Source: Cylindrotheca closterium (Eukaryota > Bacillariophyta > Bacillariophyceae > Bacillariales > Bacillariaceae). From it: DNA of 18,720 bases. A program made the translations under genes and the position numbers. The notes below the pieces were generated by a model. That model made no database searches. It had not been told where the DNA came from and was given only the letters and a program-made list of their open reading frames with translations. This document shows positions 1-7,502 of the stretch, one piece after another; within the stretch, counting starts at the first letter, position 1, and each line of letters opens with the position of its first letter. Location of the stretch: the NCBI GenBank assembly GCA_933822405.4, contig CAKOGP040001782.1, positions 1 to 18,720 on the forward strand, written 5' to 3'.

Positions 1-801
1 GAAGAACACCAACTTGAGACCGGCACCTCCTTCGGACTCTTCCAGCAGGACTATAGCAACACGGCAATTTTGGCGTCAGATACATGGCTCAAAAGAGTCT
101 GGAAAGAGTTGGAGGACTTGGATATCTGCGTTGCTCTCGACACTCCGGTCCTCCCTCTCCGGTGTGAAAGCGATGCTTTGCTCATTGAAGTATTCATGGA
201 GTTGGAAGTGGACCAGGACGCTCTGAAGTGGCTCAACTGGTGTCGCATGTTCCTCCAAGTTTGCACCGTCTCTGACATCGTGACGGCCGATGGCCGCAGC
301 ATCCGGGAGTCAATATGGCATGGGGAACGCGACTACACTCATCGTTCTTCATCTCAATGGCCTCACACTGTCCGACCCAACAGGAACCACTGGAGGGTGT
401 GGCAGGAGAACCTTACTCGAGCACTACTTGTCTCCGACGGAACCCAGCGCCTCCTGCGTCATCCACTGGGCCCATGGTTTGATCCTATCAACGACTGGAA
501 TTGGTTATGGTCTTCTACCCACGGATTGTTCCACCGCCAGGGCCACGGTTGGCAACACTACCGTCACCGTCGCTCCCCCACACGGAGCCTTCAATGGGAC
601 TATACTCGTCCTGCGCAATTGTCCGGGCGCAAACGACCACATAATGAGCCCGCCAACAATGGAGCCTGCTTCTTGTCGGCTCCCTTTTGGACCCATCCAC
701 TCCCAGAGGACGTGTGTCGAGCTACCGTCCACATTACGCCTTCGCTTGGTACTCTTAACCGTCTTTACTGGCCGCCTGGATGGCCGCCTCAGCCGAGGTG
801 A
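1..801 (+). pseudogene. Retrotransposon polyprotein relic, RT to RNase H linker (5' piece)
   Basis: Frame 1 is open from the window edge to a TGA at 799-801, so the upstream reverse transcriptase core lies outside the window. The peptide carries the spaced motifs I associate with diatom RT/RNase H polyproteins: a Leu/Trp-rich helix near 91-130, 'LKWLNWCRMFLQVCTVSDI' near 226-282, a Trp plus Arg-Pro segment near 357-402, and 'HPLGPWFDPINDWNWLW' near 460-510. The homologous downstream sequence (RNase H) continues in frame 3 from about 780. Frame 3 has its own stop (TAA) at 756-758, so a frameshift of -1 or +2 must lie between about 758 and 799. I read this as a decayed non-LTR-like element. The family assignment rests on remembered motif patterns, not a search. 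Confidence 0.75.
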
Positions 802-2039
802 CCGAGTATGTCGGATGGACCCCTGAAGAAATAGAGATTGACGGCGACGAAAGCCTCCTGGCCGAAGCCTTACTCGAAGACCGGCTGTGCGTGATCAGCG
901 ACGGTTCTTATAAGCTAGGTCTGGGCACAGCGGCAGTTCAACTGCTCCCACGTAAGGGTGTCACAGAACGTATTATTGTTTGTTGCCAAACTCCGGGCCT
1001 ACCTGATGACCAGAGCGCGTATCGGAGTGAATTGATTGGCCTACTGGCCGGTATCCTGATTGCACCCAACACTCGCTTCTTTACCAAATTGGCTGCCCTC
1101 TACATTGGTGATGTCAAACAGTCGCGATTGAATCCAGAGCATATCCAGGAACTGGTGGCGCTGCCTGCTCTACGCAAGCGATGGCACGAGCGGCAGACGA
1201 TTACACCGGAGGCGGAGCTGGAGACCGATTGGACCAGTCTGGCTCGCGCCATGAGCTCCCTTCCGGCAGGTGTCCAACGTCGGACCACAAAGCATGTCGT
1301 GGGTATGTGTGGTGTGGGGAAGTTCAAAGTCCGATGGGGTTCCGCAGACTCAGCTGCGTGCCCCTGCTGCGGCGAGTTTGAGGACCACCTTCATGTCCCT
1401 CGATGCATGGCGCCCTCGGCGAGTGCGGAATGGGATCGCCGGACGGTGACCTTGGACCAATGGCTGGACGCTCAAGTCACTGACCCAGCCATCAAACACG
1501 CTATCCTTCATCTTCTTCAAGGGGTCCGTGATCCGTCCCTACCTTCCAGTTGGGTGGTTCCGGCTCGCCTTTGCAGCGCCTTCCTCTCCCAACAATGCAT
1601 TGACTACCAAGGATTATTGGAAGGCCGGTTGTCTGTTCAGTGGGCGGCCCTACAAGAACAGTACCTTGAGTCACAAGGGAGCCAACGCTCTCCGACCCTG
1701 TGGGTCTCTCGCCTGTTGCATCAGCTGATCTTGCTTGGATTTCATATGTGGGAACACCGGAACTCGGTGCAACATTTGGAGGACAACGTACAGTTACGCG
1801 AACGTAGCCGATTGCTGAACGATGGTATACACTCTCAGTTTGATATGGGCCCAATTGACCTCCCCAAGGTAGTTCAACGCATGCTCGCCGTGAAACGCCG
1901 AACAGTGTTGAACACTCCGCTGGTCGATAGGGAAGAGTGGCTGAAGCTGGTTAGAATGGAACGCACGGCCTACCGCCGCGCTCTGGCGCCTCAACGCCGT
2001 ATCCTTCACCGCTTCTTCCACCCGGCCCAGGTCCCATAA
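780..2039 (+). pseudogene. Retrotransposon polyprotein relic, RNase H and zinc-motif C-terminus (3' piece)
   Basis: This frame-3 segment of 419 codons continues the polyprotein after the frameshift. An RNase H-like start is visible: Asp in 'VISDGSYKLGLGTAA' (near 891-935) and Glu in 'SAYRSELIGLLAGI' (near 1014-1055). The third and fourth acidic residues and the conserved stretch around them, which should follow, are absent; the reading goes straight into the downstream region ('LPALRKRWHERQTI', near 1165-1206). That suggests an in-frame internal deletion near 1055-1080. Further on come a CPCC...H...C zinc-binding-like motif (near 1357-1413) and the C-terminal 'HMWEHRNSV' signature (near 1743-1769). 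Without the complete acidic set the RNase H should be inactive. The ATG at 780 is only the first Met in the frame and not a believable gene start. Confidence 0.8.
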
Positions 2040-2221
2040 CCCCGTTTTGAGGAATCAACGCCCCAAAATCACCCCGCCTTGTCGCGGGTAGAGTTGGGAT
2101 CCTTTCGATCCTGACTAGAGCAACTTCTGTCCACCAGATGCCTCCAATGGTTCAAACTAGTTGTTGACTCGTCGCTTCACGGTACTTGACCTTTACATCC
2201 GCTTATTCCACCGGCAATCGT
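2040..2221. other. Non-coding tail of the RT relic
   Basis: Just after the TAA at 2037-2039 lies a G/C-homopolymer-rich stretch (CCCCGTTTTGAGG, then CCCCAAAATCACCCC) near 2041-2076, which could be the 3' untranslated tail of the retroelement. No poly(A) or microsatellite tail and no obvious target-site duplication were seen. The stretch links the RT relic to the gag-like frame and shows no gene of its own. Confidence 0.3.
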
Positions 2222-2953
2222 ATGTGCAAGATAGCATTTAATCGATCAATGTTTCAGTTATTATTATTATCACAAGAAAGACTTTGGCAGCAACACCATC
2301 ACGAAAAGAACATTGCAGTTGACAAGATGAATCAGAAGCTCCGAAAAGGGAGTTGGAATCTTCGGGCGGCCAAAGGTCAAGGAGGCCGGGAACCTACCAA
2401 GGACAAGGACAAGGACAAGGAAGGAGATTCGACTCGCAAGAAGTGTTCTCAATGCGAGAGTCGCACCCTGCACACTGCCTTGAAACTTGAGCACAACAAG
2501 ACTGTTTGCCCCCTGGCAGGGCATGCCGGCTCATGCGCCAAGGTCGCGGCGGAACAAGTTGCCACTGCCGTCTTCTTAGCCAACAAAGAGCGCCTGGTTG
2601 GAGATATTATCAAGGAAGTCTCAGACAACTGGCCCAAGAAATCCCAAGCCGGGGGAGAAACCGGCAACCACCGGAGGTGCCACACATGTGGTATACTCTG
2701 GAGCTATATTCCGGAGGGGCCACTTGGCCTACACTGGGGACAAATCCGAAGGGGCGGCCAAAAGGCCGTCTACTTTGGGGACAACCATTCCGAAGGGACA
2801 GCCAAAAGGCCGTCTACTTTGGGGACAATGCACACATCACACATCAAGCCAAAAGAAGCAGTCACTCATCATCCAAACTGCCACCTGCGATCAACACCCA
2901 CCACCACCACCCACACTTGTGAAAGCAATATCAATTTAATCTGTTATATCTGA
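2222..2953 (+). pseudogene. Gag-like retroelement reading frame with Cys/His motif
   Basis: An open frame of about 243 codons runs from ATG 2222 to a TGA at 2951-2953; other possible starts are ATG 2249 and ATG 2327. It contains a Lys/Asp run (KDKDKDKEGD, encoded by a GGACAA tandem near 2401-2420). After that comes 'KKCSQCESRTLHTALK', then Cys-Pro-Leu and an Ala-rich helix. This C-x2-C...LH...C pattern resembles the gag part of diatom copia-like elements as I remember them. A second Cys pair (CHTC) lies near 2680-2691. The C-terminal third is built from a minisatellite and from His/Thr-rich low complexity, so the natural protein end is uncertain. No protease, integrase or RT follows in frame. 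I call it a relic; the gag identity is weak inference. Confidence 0.4.
2711..2828. repeat. Minisatellite, two near-identical units plus a degenerate one
   Basis: Two 39-bp units, 2746-2784 and 2790-2828, differ at only two positions, giving a 44-bp period. Both contain GGCCGTCTACTTTGGGGACA. A degenerate third unit precedes them at 2711-2744. The first unit holds a perfect CGGCC-AAAA-GGCCG hairpin-forming palindrome; in the second one arm is mutated (CAGCC). Because 44 is not a multiple of 3, the repeat is translated in different frames from unit to unit, which argues against selection on the peptide. Confidence 0.85.
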
Positions 2954-3010
2954 CTGTTCTGTTTGTATTCTTGTTTAATTGGAAGGTGAGCAAACTTGTA
3001 CAGTTGAGTT

Positions 3011-3858
3011 GTGGCAAGTGGAGCAACAGTGGAAGTAGAGACTCGCAAGGTAGCTGCAACAACTTCGGTAGGACTGGAAACCCTGGGCATAATAGGAGGT
3101 GGATGTGAAGTCATGCGCTATGCATGGCCCAAGATGAAGGTAACATTCTCCATCCGAGAAAATGGGGAGACTGTTCCATCAGACTTGAGAGACCTACCAG
3201 TGGTGCTCTATGGACCCCACCGTCAATGGAAAGGGCTCCTCGACACTCACCCGGTGGATCTTTTGGTGATCAAGAAAGGCCACTAAACTCAACCAAGTGG
3301 CGGTCCCAAGCGAGAACCATGGGAGGACATGGTGGATTCCGTGCCTCACAAACACAGACCAAAGATTATCATTGAATCCTGGCGCTTGGACCCAACTTTG
3401 TGGCAATACAGACCAACAAGCAAACCTACAACTACTAGATGGAGAGAAGCTGGCTACAATATAAATTGTCGTACTATCAAAGCAACATTGATAGGAGGTG
3501 CCATCACCCAAGAACGGCTACTGGTGGTTCGGACAAGAATTGATTGTAGGGCACAATGTACATGGGACAGTTTAGATCAAGATCTGTCTGTGATCCGACC
3601 AATGGGAAATCTTCTCACGACGCCGGGATTGGTCCGCGCAACTCCTACTACTCCCAATCTGGCAGTGCACACACACCCCACTCCCTCCATGACCCGATGC
3701 CTAACCAAATAGGAGCATGGATCAAAACCGAAAAGGTAGATCGGCAACTCATGAAGGAAGAAGTTGCACGGGGACTGGGCATCCCCAAAGGCTGCAAAGT
3801 TGAAGTGTCACACAATGTTAGAATCAAGCAAAATGTGCTCTATTGTGAGTGCTTTTAG
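3011..3858 (+). pseudogene. Decayed retroelement polyprotein fragment in two frames
   Basis: Three adjacent open pieces appear to belong to one former coding region. Frame 2 from 3011 (no ATG; codon 3011 is GTG) runs to a TAA at 3284-3286. Frame 2 resumes at about 3329 and runs to 3712 (for example 'HRPKIIIESWRLDPTLW' and 'GYNINCRTIKATLIGGAI'). Frame 1 then continues to a TAG at 3856-3858 ('DPMPNQIGAWIKTEKV', 'EEVARGLGIPKGCKVEV'). The frame change falls near 3680-3705. The order of motifs recalls a polyprotein region of diatom retroelements, possibly the cytosine-C5-methyltransferase-like part carried by some of them, but no catalytic Pro-Cys motif is visible. At least one nonsense and one frameshift break it. 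The last 15 or so codons lie inside the left arm of the inverted repeat. Confidence 0.45.
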
Positions 3859-4180
3859 CGCTCAGAACAAACTCTCTGCAATCTAAATTTGTAATTGACT
3901 GTACAACACTTTCACAACAATAGTTCTCCTGTGTTAGGTATACTTTGAGTGAAATTGTTCCTATTTGATTAATGTTTGGTTTGAATTGATGATTCAATCA
4001 CAAAAGTGAGTTCAACGATTTTCCCTTGGAAAATCCCTTGTTTACATAACTCGATTCGGCTTCTACCAGGATTCTGTGTTGAATGCAGTACTTTGGGACA
4101 TCTTGTATTATTCCCTACTGTATTGTACACAGCATCCATATTCCACTTGTATAGGGTCTTTCCCTTTTCGTGTCGATGTT
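3814..4180 (+). repeat. Large inverted repeat, left arm
   Basis: This arm pairs with the reverse complement of 4412-4783. Hand alignment gives about 25 substitutions and three or four small indels over about 370 bp, roughly 93% identity. It begins inside the last codons of the decayed polyprotein ('NVRIKQNVLY' then a stop) and extends about 320 bp into non-coding sequence. Most differences are transitions, as expected of unselected decay. Both strands of the arm happen to be open for 60 to 90 codons; I do not treat these frames as genes. Confidence 0.92.
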
Positions 4181-4411
4181 CAAATGAAAATACAAAACAA
4201 AATATACAGTGAATGAGAGCATGTCCCATTGCTGCCAATGGTGATTGTCACAATGGCAGGAGTGTGTTGGGATATGACGAAATATTAGTTTTTACGTTCC
4301 GAAAAGAAACTATTCAAGTACGAGGTTTTCGACACGTGCGATCGGACTTTGATCATGCGTGATGTTGGGATTCGACGCAAGTCTGCCGGACGCAAGTCTG
4401 TCGGACAATCT
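4181..4411. other. Spacer between inverted repeat arms
   Basis: About 230 bp of unique sequence separates the arms. It holds a small perfect hairpin at 4226-4241 (CCATTG-CTGC-CAATGG) and a 15-bp tandem duplication at 4374-4403. No coding potential unrelated to the arms is seen. Confidence 0.6.
4374..4403. repeat. 15-bp tandem duplication
   Basis: GACGCAAGTCTGCCG at 4374-4388 is followed directly by GACGCAAGTCTGTCG at 4389-4403, one mismatch, and then by a partial GACAATCTG. It sits beside the inner end of the right inverted-repeat arm, so it could mark the edge of an inserted element. Confidence 0.85.
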
Positions 4412-4783
4412 GTATCCACACAAAAAGGAAAAGATCCTATACAATGGAATATTGATGTTGTGTACGATGCAGTAGGGAATAATGCAAGATGTCCCAAAGT
4501 ACTGCATTCAACACAGAATTGTCGTAGAAGTCGAATCGAGTTCTGTAAACAAGGGATTTTCCAAGGGAAAATTGTTGAACTCACTTTTGTGATTGAATCA
4601 TCAATTCAAGCCAAACATTAGACTAATCAAATAGGAACAATTTCACTAAAAGTATACCTAGACACAGGAGAACTATTGTTGTGAAAGTGTTGTACAGTCG
4701 ATTACAAATTTAGATTGCAGAGAGTTTGTTCTGAGCGCTAAAGGTACTCACGATAGAGCACATTTTGCTTTATTCTAACATGT
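4412..4783 (-). repeat. Large inverted repeat, right arm
   Basis: This is the inverted copy of 3814-4180. Read on the minus strand from its outer end it encodes 'VRHVRIKQNVLYREYL' and a stop, the counterpart of 'SHNVRIKQNVLYCECF' and a stop in the left arm. It is therefore a second copy of the same polyprotein 3' end in opposite orientation. It has a 4-bp insertion (GACT on the plus strand, near 4621-4624) and single-base indels relative to the left arm. Outside 4783 the similarity stops. Confidence 0.92.
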
Positions 4784-5427
4784 CTCACACGGATCGGACG
4801 AACCCGGAAAGCCTGCGTGGGCTAGGACGATATCTAGCCGCCAATTATGAAACAAGATGTACGACTCCTAACCTGAACTCTACCCAGCTGACCGTATAGA
4901 AAGGTTATAAAAGAAATAGAGAAGAAGAATTCCAGATTCCGTTGGTCATGAATACTTCGAATGACCACAGTAGGAAAGTGAAAAGTACGAAGCTGGAGGA
5001 AAGCCTGCAGAAAGCCCCAAATTGGAATGACTTGCAGCTGCATCAAAAAGCACACAAATCAATCCAACTCGGAACTCGAGCAAAACACCTTCAGACTCCA
5101 GCAATAGGTAGAAAGTTTTTTATCTCCCGCCCACCTGGACAAACTATCGGAAATAGAATAAAAATCACCTGTATTACAGTACAACACAACTGTACAATTC
5201 TAGTCTCTAGATGACCATGTGGAAGCGAAATTCTACTACTCTATTGAGGTTTCCGTTTCATGTTAAGGATTCTTGGTTGTTCTCTAACCTACCTGGTACA
5301 ATATGCTCCGCATCCGTTAGCGATCTCTCTCCCCTTTTGTTTTCCCCTGTTCACGCGCACTCTACAGTAGCCCCCCGCTTAGTATCGTACTATTGACGAC
5401 AGAAAAGTCAAACAAGATTAGTCAGCA
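4784..5427. other. Intergenic region upstream of the glycosyltransferase-like gene
   Basis: No believable gene is present. The longest frame (4942-5214) lacks an ATG start, has no recognisable motif and looks random. The last 200 bp are pyrimidine-rich (CTCTCTCCCCTTTTG near 5323-5340), with a short inverted repeat AGTA-TCG-TACT near 5382-5392. They probably hold the promoter and 5' UTR of the gene starting at 5428. No TATA box is clear. Confidence 0.4.
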
Positions 5428-7143
5428 ATGACCAAACTTCGAAGCGCCATACTGTCACTTTGGCTCCTGAACCACATAGTTTTAGGATCATGTGCGATCG
5501 ATGACTCGCCTACAAGTCGACAACTGGACGATGAAAACTCAGCCTCATCTAGAAGGATGTCATCGCTTGGTTCGAAAATGACGACTCCAATGGATCCTCT
5601 CATCCGTCGTTTAAACTATCCAGAAAACCAGCCCCATATTTGTCTAGCATTCCTAAGTTGTTGCGGGAGAACCGACTTGCTAAATGCCACCATCGCAGGT
5701 GCCATTCGCCACATGGAAGAAGACGAACCGTACTTCCTTCGATTCGAAATCGCTTGGGTAGATAATGGGAGCGGGAAAGAAGCAACAAGCTCTATTTCTA
5801 ATTCTTATCAAATTGAAAATGCACTCATTCTTCCGTCGAATAGTGGACTGGCGTACGGAATGAATTTGTTGATAAACAACTTGTGCAAGGCGCCGTACAT
5901 CTTGTTGTTGGAGGAAGACTGGTTGTACCTAGACGAGGTTGTCGCCAAGCAAACAGAAGAGAGAAAGCGATCAGTTGCTACATCAATTGCACTTCTTGAA
6001 AGCATGGAAAAAAATGAGATATCAGCATTCGATGGACGGAGGGTTTCTGGAGTCTTTCTGCGAGAGGAGACTTACACAAGTTTCTTGCAGTGGCCACATG
6101 AAAACCTCTGGGAAACTGCACACAGTATCAACATAGAACACGAGTTAAAACGTATGGGTGCTGAAGAGCCCTCGTGTGATAAGGGAAGCAGTGCTGAAAG
6201 CAATATGGTGGCAGATATTGATTACAGAATATATTGCAGCGATCCTAGTCTTCAAAAATCACATATATGGGGCTCCTACACCAATGGAGCAGGACTTTAC
6301 AAACGAAGTAGTTTGAAGCATATAGGAAGGTGCGAACAAGTCCTGTCTGATACCGATGAAACTGGCTACAACTCTCACTACTTATGTGCCTGGACCTTTT
6401 CTTCGTTGTAGAATGTATGGAGAACCTGGGGACGCTTTCCATGATAGATACACAGAAGGAAATTATGCATATCGGGCAGGTCTGAAGTTCTGCCATGCAT
6501 CAATTCGGTTGACCAAAGATGTTTCGTGTGATTCAATATCCAATGTGGACTGTACTGGTGCGTTTCATCACATTGGTGGCGGCAGAGGGACTCGTCCAAT
6601 GACCGCGCACGGCTCAGTTTGCGAGGATTTTGGATGGAACTTCTATCGCACGCCCATGTACAGTAGGTATCACAAATTTGTAGAGGCATCAACTGGCACG
6701 GCAGTGCAAATGTGCAGCCGTGAAGAGCTCAAACAACTTCAGGATCGAAAATTTCGTGATAAAGGTAGGCTTCTTCTGTCTTTTTCAACTTCATGAACTC
6801 AAAACGAATGATGTGACTGACCGATGCAATGATAGATTCGGAGAGCTACAGACGTCAAGTCAAAGAATCAAACGCAGAAGTATTTCAGCGTGAGCAGAAG
6901 CAACGAGACAACATGCGACGCGAAGCTCGACTTGTTCTTCAATATGTAGATGCAGGCCGGTCGGATGCTCTGCGAACTCAAGTATCATGGATGGCAGGCA
7001 AATCTGAAGAGAGCATCCGCATTATGGCAACCAGAATGATCAAGCTTGCAGACTCCCCGCACCCCCTCACTGGTTTCTGGGACTCTCATGGAAGAATTGT
7101 CAGCAACCAAGATACGGAGCAACATGAACGAACGAAGCGATGA
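5428..7143 (+). CDS. GT-A-type glycosyltransferase-like secretory protein, three exons
   Basis: The best model joins 5428-6329, 6412-6764 and 6836-7143 (520 aa). Each junction is GT-AG and restores frame across a clean motif: 'KHIG-R-MYGEPGDAF' at junction 1 and 'FRDK-D-SESYRRQ' at junction 2. The N-terminus is a signal peptide or anchor (residues 1-23, ending GSCA). The body has a GT-A-like layout: 'HICLAFLSCCGRTDLL' (70-85), a strand ending 'AWVDNGSG' (109-116), 'SNSGLAYGMNLL' (137-148) and an acidic 'LLLEEDWLYLD' (159-169), where Glu-Glu-Asp could serve as the DxD-like metal and nucleotide-sugar site. Exon 2 holds a conserved-looking core, 'DRYTEGNYAYRAGLKFC', then Gly- and His-rich segments. 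Exon 3 is charged and helical. The likely site is the ER or Golgi lumen. Donor and acceptor sugars are unknown, and the GT2-like placement is inference. Confidence 0.75.
6330..6411 (+). other. Intron 1 of glycosyltransferase-like gene
   Basis: This 82-nt intron has donor AAG|GTGCGA and acceptor TTCGTTGTAG|A after a pyrimidine tract, phase 2. Read unspliced, exon 1 stays open until the acceptor TAG itself, which is an in-frame stop. Splicing is required to reach exon 2. Confidence 0.85.
6765..6835 (+). other. Intron 2 of glycosyltransferase-like gene
   Basis: This 71-nt intron has donor AAAG|GTAGGC and acceptor AATGATAG|AT, phase 1. Reading through it meets a TGA at 6794-6796. A TGACTGAC stretch near 6814-6821 could act as the branch site. 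Confidence 0.8.
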
Positions 7144-7502
7144 AGCTGAAGGGATAAGTGATTCAAAGACATGCAGGCTGAATATGCAGGCTTCAAACTT
7201 TTCCTGATTAGAAGTGCCGGAGCTTTGTGTACAAACGGTACAAATGTTTAATTTGAAAGTTGACGATGAATCAATTAACTTCCTACCTGGATACGGATGT
7301 ACTATCCCATGGTAATCAATACTACTGCGTGCGATAAACGATATACATATTACAATTTGTACTCTACTATTTCTCCCCTTGTTGTTGTTGGGGTTTCAGG
7401 TCAGTTTGCACCAACCCAAACAAGTGAACGAATCTAATGAGTCGTATCAAACTTCTTTCTCTTGTGCTGTGAACCCTCAGAAAAACCGAAACAGCCAAGA
7501 AG
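7144..7502. other. Intergenic region between glycosyltransferase-like and SART3-like genes
   Basis: No gene is seen. The two genes run in tandem, so this holds a 3' UTR followed by a promoter. A CTCCCCTTGTTGTTGTTGG tract followed by TTTCAG near 7373-7399 looks like a splice acceptor, so a 5' UTR intron (possible donor GTAATC near 7311) is conceivable but unproven. The downstream start context is AAGAAGATGTCC. Confidence 0.35.

Noticed and set aside
290..826. Long plus-strand frame overlapping the RT relic
   Set aside because: Frame 1 over the same region carries the retroelement motifs; this frame has no recognisable motif and is a shadow.
2395..2425. GGACAA tandem (KDKDKDK) as a regulatory repeat
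   Set aside because: Short low-complexity run within the gag-like frame; nothing beyond slippage is needed to explain it.
3969..4621. Mirrored open frames of 65-100 codons on both strands of the inverted repeat arms
   Set aside because: They exist in both arms because the arms are copies. Differences between copies fall freely at first and second codon positions, so there is no sign of selection on a protein.
1..4783. Complete LTR retrotransposon with paired direct LTRs
   Set aside because: No direct terminal repeats, primer-binding site or polypurine tract were found; the pieces look like independent relics.
4942..5214. 90-codon frame upstream of the glycosyltransferase-like gene
   Set aside because: It starts at TTG, not ATG, has random-looking composition and matches no motif.
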